58,000 nucleotides of DNA from Cryptomeria japonica. Its lineage: Eukaryota; Streptophyta; Pinopsida; Cupressales; Cupressaceae. The stretch is from assembly GCF_030272615.1 (NCBI RefSeq), contig NC_081410.1:191603619-191661618 (forward strand), written 5' to 3'. The first letter of the stretch is position 1, and every line of letters starts with the position of its first letter. Position numbers and translations under genes: made by a program. Shown in pieces: positions 34,594 to 45,654 of this stretch. The notes under the pieces were generated by a model. It made no database searches. It saw nothing but the letters and a program-made list of their open reading frames with translations, and was not told where the DNA came from.

Positions 34594-35668
34594 TGTAATG
34601 TCCTGTTGACGTGTATTTTGTACACTATCAAACACAGAATAAAATACCCAAGGGTACCTTATCCTCTCTTGAGTAAAGCCTTTGAATGTTGAAGATATCG
34701 CGAGAAAGGAGCAATCAGGGTGACTTCAAGGTTCTTCGTTGTAGGATCTCTACGTGTGGATAAGCACCAGTGGTCGTTGTAAATGTTGTTTCTTCAAGGG
34801 GCCTTACGTTTTCGAGCTGCAAGAACAGAATTTTCCTAAAGCTAACAGGTTCTCAAAAAAGATCAAAAGATAGGGTTTGCAAGAGATGAATTCTAATCTA
34901 ATCCTAAGAATGACTCAATGTAGGCTAGACTTGGTAAGATTCTACCAATTTCAATATTGCCAAGGAATTACAACTCTACTGAAATTGATGCGATCTTCTA
35001 AGGTGATTAGTGATTTTTCAAATCATCAAGAATTATAGATACTACCATAAAGATACATATCAATAGTTCAATAATGATTGAAGGTTCAAGCAATCCAAAT
35101 ATCTCCAGTTGACCACACAAGGCGTCCTTACAATCAATAAGAAGCTAGTGGTTTGGAACGTGAATCTCACCAAAGATCAAGCCCAACACTTAGTCCTTCA
35201 AACTTAAATACTACTTCGACTGAGAATGATTCAAGAAAGTAAACAACCATGAAGATAGCCACAAGAATTGCAATAAAACACCATAACTTCAATATTTTAT
35301 TGACCTCAAAGCCAAAATAGACAACAATTGTTTGAAATTCTTTCTTCAATACTCAATCTTGCTACAAAATAACTTTCTTCTCTCCAAAAGCTCTAACTAT
35401 CTATCTCCTTAATATCTACTCTCTAATCATCTAATTTCTAATTGACAAAATGAAAATGAGTGAGGGTATATATAGCATCCTCAATTACAATGAACGGCCC
35501 AGATCAAAAGAAGATCAACGGCTGAGATTTCGACCCCTAAACCCTAATTAGGGTTTGTTACAAAAAGTTCCCTTTTTAGTTGAACATTATTAAATGCATA
35601 GCCAAATATTTAATTGGCACAAAAATCGAGGGAACATAGACCAATGATAAATAAGATGCCACATCATT
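34594..35668 (-). promoter_or_regulatory. A3 downstream terminal region, LTR-like
   Basis: Lies after the stop of the family A frame. Read on the minus strand it has AAACCCTAATTAGGG near 35550, a TATA (TATATATA, 35466-35474, in GCTATATATACCC), and about 870 bp to the end GGACATTACA. This looks like a U3-R-U5 end, but the matching sequence is not seen at the other end of the insertion. Confidence 0.4.
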
Positions 35669-38600
35669 TTATAACAACCTCTCTTCTAGAACCTTATTCC
35701 CCTTCCAATGTTCTTTCTTAGCATATGCAACGAATCTAGACACAATTCCTTCAATCTCAACAATAGGAATCTTGGGAAGATTCCTCATTCGCTCCTCCAA
35801 GTGGATAACCTGATCAAAGGCCTTGAGAAGAGCAGCTTCCCATCTAGGTTCGAGTTCTTTGATCTTCTCAATCAGGAGCATAGTAGTGAACATTAGATCC
35901 CGTTGCCCATCTGTGATGACATTCTCATCTTTGCAAAAGATGACCTTGACTCTCTCTTCCAACTCTTGAAGGTCCACATCTGTCTCAACTTTGATCCTCC
36001 TGCCGAGAATGGTACATAACACTTCAAACACCTTATCCTGAATTTGATGGATGACGCCCTCAACTTGATTGCATTTGGTGTTGATGTCCTCGAAAAGAAC
36101 CTCTTTCATCTGGAGTAGAGTTGACCACTGAAGTAAATTATGAGCTCCTCCATCCATTATCTTTTCTTGTGCTAGGATCTTCCTTGGTGTTTGCCTGATT
36201 ACTTGCAGAACAGGAATGATGACATCTCTAGTGTGAGCGAAAGCGGCTACCGTTATCATTAGGTTGTGGACAATCTCAAGGACCTGGATAGCTCGGTGGA
36301 TTGTCTGCATCATTTTTGTTGTAAATTCAATAGCTACTGTGTGGGATTTGTCAATCCAAGAGCTCATAAGCTGAACCAAGCTCTTGACTCTTTCTACCTC
36401 GCCAACTGATTCAAGGGGAAGTGCTTGCACAGGAGACACTGTTGGATCCTGATGTCCCAAGGGCTGATTGAGATGGCTAAAGTAGCCTCTCCAAGCACCT
36501 CTCTCTCTCTCAAGCTTTCTATTCTTTTCCATTTCTTCCTTAAGCTTGTCTTTAAGTGCTTCAAATGAATCGGTTGCCTCATCCAATGCCTGCTCAGCAG
36601 TGAGTGGACCAAGCTCGAATGTTTCTACATCATACTCTTCTGCAAGAATTTCACCTTCATACTTGTCCACTACTGGTGTAGCTATCTGCAACTTCCTAGA
36701 TCTTGCCTCATCTGTGATCATCTTGGACATCTTGGTGGCCTTCTTCTTCTCTGTTCCCTCTTGAGAATTTCCTATAAGGCTCTCTAAGTCAATTACATCA
36801 TCTTCATCTTCAATCACAATCACCCTTGTCAGTCTCTCCTTCAACCAATCTGGAATGGCGGATCTCGTCTCTCTAACTTGTATTTCCTTAGGCAATGGTT
36901 CATCTTCTCGGAGAGGAGATGTCACTTCATCATCATTCTTCTCTTCATGTAGCTCATCGACTTGGGGAGATTGACTTGATGAATGCTGAGTTGCCTGCCC
37001 CTTTTCAGGTTTATCATTCTGTACCATCGACTCCATAGATTCATCAACCTCAAGCACCGTCTTCTCTTGTCCTTCAACTTGACTTGTCCTTTTTTCATGT
37101 CGAGAAGATGTGCCTGATGAGCAATCTCGATTGGCCTCTTGCTTCTTCTTGGAGGGTTCCCTTTTCTCAGGTCTTTCTTTCCTCTTCGTGCCTCTAGGAT
37201 GAGAATTGCCTTCACTTGCGCTTGCTCCTCCTTCTTCTGGTCTTTCCTCCAAAGTAAAAGTCATTGGTATGTTCTGTTCTCTTAACTTTTGATGTTGTAC
37301 ATCCACCCATCTGCGAGTACATGACAAAACTGGAGCCATCAAAGCTCTCAAGTCCGAAATCTCAGGCTCGTTCCAATCTATCTTCATTGCTTTGTCTTCT
37401 CTGTCATAGGATGACTGGAGATGTCTGCCACTGTCCTGAGCTTGATCGGCCACTCTGTAAACTTTGCATTTCCTAATGAAATCTAAAGGTAATCTGGAAT
37501 GCATCTTTCTTTTCACTTCTAAATCACTTGAGAGATTCATCCAAAAGTCCTCTACCTGAAATTCGTGCTTGTACTTCCTACCAGCTGTCTCTTCCATATA
37601 ACCATGAGGATCAAAATTCTCCCTCGAGGCAAAGAACGTGAATGAATATAAGGCCAATTCCCTCTCTGCATCATCCAAGGCTTGAGTATTAGGCCATACC
37701 ACAACTGAATTCCCCAATATGATGGGCACGGGAATTCCATTTCCATGCTTGTGTCTGAATGCCTTTGCATAAGCTGTAAACTGTCTGGTTACCTCAAGTA
37801 GTACTATCCTGTCTGTCGGATACCTTGGCAACATGTAGGGAGGTGAAGGACACCCATGAACTCTAATATATGTAAACTTTTGAAACTGGATGAACCAAGC
37901 ACCATACCTCTTTACAAGCTCTTGTGCATCCAGAGATAGTCGATTGTGAATCCCACCTTGCAATATCCTAGCGATGTTCATCGTGAAGGTGTCATTGACG
38001 AACTTGTAGTCACCTCTAGGAGGATGATGCAAATGAACATAAGAGTCACAAACTCTCACTTCTCCGGGTCCTCTTCCGATCACTCCTCTGTGAGGTAGCC
38101 CCGCATATTCGAAACTCCTGATCAAGGCATATATGACGTATGAGCTCATGTGAAACGACTTGGTAGGCTTTAGTCTTCTTAACTGTACATCCAGGCAATG
38201 GCTAATAATTCTAGCCCAATGAATCGTTCCTTTCCCTTGAACTATCACTTGTATGAAGTAGAACATCCACTTCTTCAAAGTAGAAGGCTTGAGGAGCCCC
38301 TGTAACTCGATTGAGCAAAGTTATCAAATCTCTGTACTCCTCCTGGAAGTCGATCCTATGTGGTGTGTTGGGAATCTTGCTCAAGCGGGGACGACTTTTG
38401 AGCAACCAATTCTTATTGATGATACTCAAGCAAGTGTCGGGATCATCTTCATACATTGACCTGGCTCCTTCTAGGCTTTTGTAAATCATATCTTTATGCT
38501 CTGGATGATGGAGAGCTTCACTTATAGCCTCCTCTGAAAGGTAAGCCAAAGTGTTCCCTTCCTTGGATATGATTGATCTTGATTGTGAGTCATAATGGCG

Positions 38601-38870
38601 GGCACACTCGATCATCAACTCATGACACTAGACTGCTGGAGGGAAACCGGCCACCTTGATGATGCCACTTTCAATTATTCTCTTTGCGACAGGTGATGGC
38701 TTGCCAATGTAGGGGACCTCTCGAAACTTCTTCACACTGAAGTTTCCCAAGTTGATATCTCCAATATTGCTCCACTTGGACACGATCCTGGTCTCTAATT
38801 CTTCGTTCCTCTGATCTTCCTTCATGAGAGCTAGATGACTAGTAGATGTTCCTGCCTTTGGAGTCGCCAT
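35669..38870 (-). pseudogene. Family A protein, copy A3 (nearly intact, unknown function)
   Basis: I do not recognise this protein of about 1,070 residues. From ATG at 38870 it reads SKWSNIGDINLG, then a TAG at 38628-38630 where A1 and A2 have Gln, then EEYRDLITLLNRVTG, a one-base insertion near 38265 (GAAGAAG), and 869 open codons. Landmarks: MSSYVIYALIR, VCDSYVHLH, FVNDTFTMNIARIL, YPTDRIVLLEVTRQ, YKHEFQVEDFW, HSRLPLDFIR; then an acidic, Ser-rich linker with a nuclear-signal-like KRKERPEKREPSKKK (about 37140-37190); then a helical C-terminal third with a likely coiled coil (EALKDKLKEEMEKNRKLERE). No signal peptide, membrane segment, zinc finger or enzyme motif. A distant tie to plant 'Transposase_32' or to gag is possible but unsupported. 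Confidence 0.65.
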
Positions 38871-38878
38871 CTTGACAC

Positions 38879-39330
38879 CTACACAACATTTCATAATGAG
38901 TAATATATCTTGAAGAGTAGCAAGGAATATAAAAGATATTAATTAGGAAACTTCATGATAAATCTTGAGTTATCATTTCCTAATTAACTACATCAAACTT
39001 AGAATTTTCAAAACAAAGCACAAAATTCAAATCTTCAACATTGGGACTAGGATGATCTCGCCATACCTCCACTTGAGTACTAATTCTAAGAAATGATGCA
39101 AAAATAGGAGAATTCGCTAGGCAAAATGTAGATCAAAGTTCTCCCTTCAGCAAAATGCGCCTCCTTTAGTCTTCACAAGAATCAACTCCACCACCTTCTA
39201 GCCTCCAACACTTGAGATAAATTCGCTCCAAATAGACCAGATTTCGCACTTCCTTCTTGCTCTCCAAATTCGCACTTGAAGTAATGAGTGAATGATTGAT
39301 TAAACTTGATCAAAACACCCCTATTATATA
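38879..39330 (-). promoter_or_regulatory. A3 promoter, leader exon and probable intron
   Basis: TATATAA (39330-39324) in CCCTATATAATAGGGG, then a leader with CATTCACTCATTACTTCAAG and TTTGGAGAGCAAG, similar to A1. A good donor (GGAG/GTATGG at 39067/39066) and acceptor (TTGTGTAG, ending 38879) would remove 188 bases and leave the acceptor eight bases before the start codon. The splice prediction is inference. Confidence 0.45.
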
Positions 39331-39681
39331 GGGCGCTCACCATTTTGCTCCCCCTAGGCCGACTTGTCAAAATAGGCCTAAAAAAAAAAAAAAAGTTTGC
39401 AAAAAGGAGAGGCCGACTTGATAAAATAAATAAAAATAAGCCCTCACGCGCTCCATTTTTAATTTTAATTTCACAAAAATTAATTTTAAATGCCTTTATA
39501 ATAAAAATTCGATTTTCTAAGGCTCAAAATTAATTTATTAAATACCAATGCGCCTTTTATTAAATGCCAATTTAATTTAATTTTTTCAAATATTTTGAAG
39601 TTAGCAATTTTGGCATTTAATGCAATTTGGAGGATGTTAACGCTCAAATGTGGTAAAAAAAATGAAGAATGCCACTAACTT

Positions 39682-41739
39682 CACCCTGGACCCTTGGAGA
39701 GGGACAGGAGCGAACTTTCAATTTAGGCCTTGCATTCCTCATTTTTCCTCGCTCAAAACTTTATCTAGGCATTAAAACGGCATTTTTAATTGGAGTCTTG
39801 AGTTTAATTTCACTTGATCTCTAGGAGGGAAGTGCATCAGGACCCCTTTTCGCCCTGGACCCTTGGAGAGGGACAGGAGCGCCTTTTCACTTTTGGTCTC
39901 AATCCTTCAACCTTTTATTTGTTGATTCTCGTTGTGGGGTAAGCAATGATCTCTTTCATTCGCTCCATACATGTTTAATTTGCTTTTTTCAAGGCAAAAT
40001 AGGTGTTTCAAAGATTTTCGCCCTGGGCCTCCAGTGAAGGACAGGGGCGATTTTTGTATTTTAACCTAGGATTATCAAGTTTAAAAGTCAAGTCTTTGTT
40101 CACCATGCTTTAGAAGACCTTTTCCATCCTTGCACAACCTTGCCTTAGCGTAATCTTAGAGGGAAGTTATTGGTTTTGTAAAAATCGCCATGGTCCTTCA
40201 GTGAGGGACAGGAGCGCTTTTGAGTTCTTTGTACAAATTCTTGATCACTTCAACTTCAAATTACCCTCAAGGCGTAGAACATCATCCTCCACTCCCCTTT
40301 GAGTGTTATAAACAAAAGGTTATCTCGAAATGCAAGGTAAATGGGCACATTTGGAAATTTCGCCCTGGACCCTTGGAGAGGGACAGGAGCGATTTTCCTT
40401 ATTGTCATCAAAACTTGTAATCATTGCCTCTCAATTCCACCTCAAGGCATTTCAAACATCATTTCAAACTTGCGCCTTGGCTTAGATTTGTCCAAACTTG
40501 GAGAGAAGGGCTGGATACTAGGTTTTTCGCCCTGGTCCCTCAGAGAGGGACAAGAGCGATTTTGCAAATTCAAGTTTATCCGTCCTTTGCTAGCCCTCCA
40601 AACTATCTTCAATGGGCAATACACGCCTTCTTCCATTCATTTCAATCACAAAACTTGCCTTGTCCTAAGAAAATTGCACTTTTTAGAAAATCGCTCTGGA
40701 CCTTCAGCAAGGGACAGGAGCGCCTTTTGTCATTTGGGTTGATTTCCTCCTTTGCTGACTACTCAAATTATATTCAATGGACAAAACATGCTTTCCTTGA
40801 TCTCTTCCAATCATAAAATCACTTTGATCCTGCAAGAACAGTGCAAATTTGAAAATCAAGCTCCCGACCTTCAGTGAGGGACAGGAGCGAACTTTGCCCT
40901 CTAGGCCAAAATGCTTCATCTCTCATCACAAAATTTCTTTGCTAGGGAAGATTTCATCTTGTTACACGCCATGAATAAGAGTTCCAGTCCAAAGAAGGTC
41001 TAAAAATGTGTATATAAAGAATTTCGCCCTGGACCCTTGGAGAGGGACAGGAGCGAAATTACCCTTCTAGGCAAAACTCCATCATTTCATTGTCTTTAAT
41101 CAAGTCTGGATGCTCTATCACGTTCATTTCACCCTCCACCATGCCTTTGATATCTCAATTTGACCAAACAAGGTCAGGAATGACTCCACTAAGTCTTTTC
41201 ACCCTGGACCCTTGGTGAGGGACAGGAGCGATTTTGATGATTCAAACAAAATCCTTCATCATCTCGAGCTAAAACTCCTTTAGGCGGGTGGAGAAAGTCA
41301 CTTGTTTTCCAATCATATCCAACACTTGGTCCTTTTTCACTGCCAGATGAGGGAAATCAAGATTTCGCCCTGGACCCTGAGTAAGGGACAGGCGCGATTT
41401 TTCCCTTATCCCTCAAAATTCACCATTTTCATGCCTTCAAAATCTTCAAAAGTATCAAGTCACGTCCGATCATCTCTCCTGGAGACCCTGCATAAAGCAA
41501 AATAGAAAAGTCAATGACAAATATGCTTTAAATAACATTTTCGCCCTGGACCCTGAGAGAGGGTCAGGAGCGATTTCACCCTTTATGGCTAAAATATTCA
41601 AAATTTAAGTCTCCAATCATTTCACAAGGCAGAGTTAGGTCATCTTCAAGGCCAGGAACCAATTAGTAAGCCTTCTCAAAACAAGAAATTGCACTTAGAA
41701 TGAATTTCGCCCTGGACCTTTGAAGAGGGACAGGAGCGA
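39682..41739 (-). repeat. A3 array: 13 dyad cores, 165-176 bp period
   Basis: Cores begin near 39682, 39850, 40019, 40187, 40360, 40527, 40692, 40858, 41024, 41199, 41365, 41541 and 41707. The common form has arms TTTCGCCCTGGACCC and GGGACAGGAGCGAAA around about five bases; the arms can pair with small bulges. Intervening sequence is mostly different between units, so only the core is held. The array lies directly upstream of the A3 promoter. Short frames in it are by-products. Confidence 0.85.
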
Positions 41740-42092
41740 ATTCTCTGTTTCAGGCATCATCTTACCTCCAAAATTTGATCAAAATTTACCTAGGCAAGAA
41801 CACACAATTTCACCTTCAAAATGCTAACACTTAGCCAAAAATTTGGATTTTTTCCCAAAAAAAACCTTGATTAGACCTAACCTGAGACCTATCTAACTCT
41901 CCTAACAGGCACACCTTACTTCGACAATCTCAATCCTAGGGAGGACACTTAACAACTTTCAAAATTTGACTGGACTCAGCTTGAATTATGTCAGAAGGAA
42001 CCCCTAAGGCTTAGTCTTAGCCCAGACAGACCACTCACTCACTCAAAACCCTAAAAGCAGAGAGAAGAACAGGCAAAACAAAAGCGAAAAAG

Positions 42093-42136
42093 AGGGGGTC
42101 CCCATTCTAATGGGGCGATGTGTGAAATGGTCACAA
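42093..42136 (-). promoter_or_regulatory. Family A conserved hairpin block (A3)
   Basis: Minus strand TTGTGACCATTTCACACATC, then CGCCCCATTAGAATGGGG and ACCCCC. Same as A1 5788 and A2 22640; CCCCATT pairs with AATGGGG. It follows GGGGACATG on the minus strand, which may be a decayed LTR end. Confidence 0.5.
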
Positions 42137-43037
42137 CATGTCCCCTTTTGTGATTGCCCTAAATCTTACCCAAGCACCTGTCAAAGTCTACTGACTTTAC
42201 CTTGATTAATTATGAAATCATATATTCTGTTTGGATTGATTGACTTGCTTGTCTCTTTCAATGCTTAATCTGGAATGATTACCTGATCTGCTTTATATCT
42301 TATGACTAATCTGCTCTTTATGAGCAGTGATGCTAATTGAATTGTTTCCCTTCTATGATTATCTGTCTGCTGATTACTGATTGCAGATCTGTATGTCTGA
42401 TCTGATCTCTTGCTTTTCATTCCATTGATCATTCAATATAGACATCTTCATTGATGATTTAATCGCTCTATGGCTGAGAATTTAACCCCACTTGCTGGTT
42501 GATGATTCTGTTGATCTGCTTATTCTATAACCAAATATTATTTATTATAAATGAACCAATTCCCCATGGCTAATTTATGCCTGTAACTTAATAACAGTGC
42601 TGATCTGGTCTGATCGTTGGTCATCTCACTGGAGGCTTTTGATTCCTTTCCTTTATATCACTCAATGTGGGGGAGAGGTCACACCTCTTCATCATATATG
42701 CCCTTTGGCAAGAGACACACCCTTAGCACCCTTTGAAAGAGTGCGACTCTTTATTATTTCTGCCCTTTGAAAGGGACACAACCTTTCACAATCAGATCTG
42801 CTCTTCTTATTTAAAGCTGATCTGCACTTCTGATTTTCAATTTATCCCCCTCAAATGAGATTCTCTTCTCCCTTTTATATCTCATGTTTGAGGGAGTCAC
42901 AACTTTCATTTCATGCCTTTTGACCATTCATTAACTTAATTAAAATTTAAAAATATTTAATTATACTCGTATATTTTAATTTTAAATTTTATTATTATTT
43001 TTACCATTAACTTGTATTTCAAAGTGGGGACATTACA
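42133..43037 (-). repeat. A3 upstream terminal segment, possible LTR
   Basis: On the plus strand it runs from CATGTCCCC to GGGGACATTACA, so its two edges are inverted copies, as in the solo LTR at 1664-3172; both interiors are rich in CTGATTGCTGAT and GATCTGCTT. It includes repeat R2 (42576-42790). It may be the 5' LTR of A3, but the other end of the insertion does not match it. Confidence 0.4.
42576..42790. repeat. Repeat R2, copy 2
   Basis: TGCCTGTAACTTAATAACAG..CACCTCTTCATCATATATG..CCTTTGGCA, matching 22262-22520 with local indels. Confidence 0.6.
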
Positions 43038-43158
43038 AAAACCTAGCAAAAAAGCATTACTCAATGCATTAATTAAACCATTTGCAATACAATGAAAAAT
43101 TCTTATGTGCCCTCCAACAACATGCACCTCTGATCTAGATAACCCCATTCACTCTATA
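43038..43158. repeat. Repeat R1, middle part with AAAAC duplication
   Basis: Starts with AAAAC (43038-43042), the right target duplication of A3, and continues the R1 unit CTAGCAAAAAAGC..CAATACAATGAAAAATTC up to CACTCTATA, where the hAT-like element enters. Confidence 0.7.
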
Positions 43159-43494
43159 AAACCAAAGAAACGAGAATTGCCATGAATCGCCTAAACTCGG
43201 CGAGTCCGAGTTCGAGTCATGCTCGCCGAGTCTCTGGGACTCGGACTCGTCCGAGTCTGGCGAGCTTGGCGAGTTTGGCTCAAACTCAGCGAGTCCCGAA
43301 CCCCAAACTCGGCTATTGCCTGGGTTAAGTAAAATGACAAAAAAAAAACATTTTAAAAAGTTTTTTTAAAATGAATGGTCTCGTCTTTGTTCACTACAAC
43401 CTCCGCCTAAGAATGAGAAAAATTAGGGTTACAACATGTCAACCAATAGAAAAATAACACCCAACGCCTTTATTAAATAATAAGTTTTTTTGGC

Positions 43495-43530
43495 TGCCCC
43501 TTGACCCCACCTTGGGGGCGCTGCCCCCAA
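43495..43530. repeat. G/C hairpin in hAT-like element
   Basis: TTGGGGGCGCTGCCCCCAA is a near-perfect dyad at 43512-43530 within a GC-rich patch, very unlike the AT-rich surroundings. Confidence 0.55.
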
Positions 43531-43546
43531 ACCCCCATCAAAAAAT

Positions 43547-43903
43547 ATGGGGGGAAATTGCGTCGATAGAAGTAGGGAAAATTTAACCTCCAAATCTGAC
43601 ACTGATTGGATCGACCAGGTAGATATAGAGGCTGAGACTGTAGCCATGGCAGAGGAGTGGAGAGCACGAGCACAGACAGGAGATTCAGAGGCAGATAGTG
43701 ACACGGATGCTCTTGATGTTGGTGAGCATGGCATGGTGTCACGGGGAGCGGCTATGGCTGTCGAATCATCCAAGACCTACCTTAGACGCCTTCGCAGGGG
43801 GTCGAGGCCGGAGGGTGTTGCCATGCAAGCTCCTCTGAGCCATAGGCTTGTAGTTGTATTTACCTTTGGTATTTGTGTGAAACATTTGATGATGATCATA
43901 TGA
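43547..43903 (+). pseudogene. Frame in hAT-like element, possible transposase end
   Basis: 118 codons with an acidic DSEADSDTDALD cluster, then Arg-rich RRLRRGSRPEG. Plant hAT transposases often end in a variable acidic tail, and the position near the 3' end of the element fits, but no dimerisation-domain motif is visible. It may be a leftover last exon or chance. Confidence 0.3.
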
Positions 43904-44264
43904 TGACATGGATTTTTTATTCCACGAGTTTTGTAATATTGTATACATTTGACAATATTTATATATCTATGTTTGTTATTTCCTTCAACTACAATTTGCG
44001 TTTATGCTTATGTGATTGATGTATACTTGTGTATGTAATCAAATGAGCCGAGTTTGATGATGTTATTGTGTCTTTAAGGTGTATTCAATAAAGGGTGCCT
44101 GAAACAAGTTTTAAATCTTTAAAAATCTCTAAATTTCTTGGGTTTTTCACTTTCCCGAGTCCAGCTGAGTCTGAAGCCGAGTCTGACTCCGAGTCCCGAG
44201 TCCGAGTCCGATTCGGCCTTGCCGGGTCCGATTCGGCCTTGCCGAGTCCGAGTCTCGTTTCTTT

Positions 44265-44618
44265 TCTCTATACACACAATACAATGAGAATTCCTTTGCT
44301 ATTGTTCCTTTATATCTTTAAAAAATCTTTTGAGAAAAACCTAGCAAGAAAAGCATCACACAATGCTTTAATTAAACCATTAGCAATACAATGAAAAATT
44401 CTTTTGTGCCCTCCACCAACATGCACCTCCTATCAAAGAATAACCTCACTCACTCTATACACACAATACAATGAGAATTCCTTTTCTAGTGTTCCTTTGA
44501 TAAAAAATTCAAACTAAACTCCCAAACCTGCTCCTATTGCATCTATGACAATGGTATGTGTTGAATTAGAACACCAAGTGGTATTACATGAAATTATAAA
44601 TCCAAGAGAATGACTCCA
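44265..44618. repeat. Repeat R1, tandem units of 187 bp
   Basis: CAATGAGAATTCC at 44282 and again at 44469, a 187-bp step. The segment includes the uninterrupted junction (TTTTGAGAAAAACCTAGCAAG, about 44330-44350) that proves the A3 insertion site. Confidence 0.7.
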
Positions 44619-45643
44619 TGTAATGTCCCTTTTCATAAATGCCCTAGTTTTGCCCTAAAATTAAATTCCCAAGGAAGTAGGGAATGGAATAGTGTTAGTG
44701 ATATTACATACGAACTTAGATTGCCCTGGTTGAGGCCTTGCAAACATGTTGGATAATCATTGAAAGCATAAACAAATCTTTGTTAGAAATAATAAGCAAA
44801 ACATAGATCTTGTTACTAGGGCTTAGGAACATTAACTTGATCATAAAACAAATATAACTCATTGATGGAGTTCAACCATAGGAAGGCTAGGATAAAGAGG
44901 TATGTTAGGGTGCTTGAATGTTCCTCTACCCTAGGCCCAAGAGCAGATATTCAATCCCTCTTGGCCTCATGTTGCCCTTGCCATCCATATGAGGTGGTGT
45001 ACCTAGTGAGGAATCTTATAGCCCTTCCCCTCACCATCCTACCTCTATCTTCCACCATATGATCTGAATTCCTTAATCCCATGGTCAATCATGATAGGGA
45101 AGTCAGGACGATTACAGTAGGGTGTCCTGAGAATCCTTCCCTCCTAAACCCGAGGGCAACACTCCTTTTGCCCCCTTGGCCTCATGGGACCATTCAGTCA
45201 GCACCATGAGGTGGCATACTTAGGAGAGGACCTCATCGCTGTTTCCCCTCCTAGTATCCCCTTATTCCTTAATCCCAATTGATAGCATTAATCATACACA
45301 TAGAAATCATTATTTCCTTCATCTAATATGTAAGAGATTATATGAACACATATAGAGATTATGCATTATTATTCCCATTTAATATATGTGAGAAAACATA
45401 TGAACATTTAGTGGTAGCTAGCTTATATTAAGTCAAGAGTAATTTAGATAGACATTATTATATTATTAACTTTTATCATTCCCATACCAATCGCAGGGAT
45501 ATTAATATTACTGTATGCTGAATCGGCTGTCAATGTCTGATTTTATTTGTCTTCCTTCGATTAACTTCTCAATCGATTTTCCCCTTCATATACTTTCCAC
45601 GGCTGGGGTGATGCATCTTCATTTGGAGGGGTATATCATAACA
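44619..45643. mobile_element. LTR-like piece within R1 tract
   Basis: Begins TGTAATGTCCC and ends near GGGGTATATCATAACA, with R1 on both sides. It holds two diverged copies (44912-45070 and 45122-45280) of a segment with CTTGGCCTCATG and CATGAGGTGG, 218 bp apart. No target duplication; also R1 itself has CATGTAATG near 46100, so the left end may be coincidence. Confidence 0.3.
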
Positions 45644-45654
45644 ACCATGGCTCT

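Larger units (their letters stand above)
34594..43037 (-). mobile_element. Family A copy A3, 8444-bp insertion
   Basis: Bounded by TGTAATGTCC on the left and GGGGACATTACA on the right, with a perfect 5-bp duplication. R1 sequence is restored exactly when the segment and one AAAAC are removed (compare the uninterrupted unit at 44312-44360), so it entered as one insertion. TG..CA ends and a 5-bp duplication point to a retroviral-type integrase. On the minus strand it holds: terminal segment (43037-42133), hairpin block, 13-unit array, TATA and leader, the family A frame, then a second TATA-bearing end. I could not find matching LTRs at the two ends, and no pol. Confidence 0.75.
43159..44264 (+). 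mobile_element. hAT-like non-autonomous DNA transposon
   Basis: Inserted in R1: ACTCTATA (43151-43158) precedes it and TCTCTATA (44265-44272) follows, an 8-bp duplication with one mismatch. Terminal inverted repeat AAAGAAACGAGA at 43164-43175 and, complemented, at 44253-44264; the left end has five extra bases. Both ends carry clustered CGAGTCCGAGT/GGCGAGT words (43196-43310 and 44155-44252), the subterminal repeats typical of hAT elements. There is no complete transposase. Confidence 0.65.

Noticed and set aside
39682-41739. CRISPR-like spacing of repeats
   Set aside because: The host is a plant, the period is about 168 bp with long drifting spacers, and no cas genes exist; it is an element-borne array.
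44619-44709. TGTAATGTCCC..TGATATTACA as a miniature inverted-repeat element
   Set aside because: No target duplication, and R1 itself has CATGTAATG at the equivalent place.
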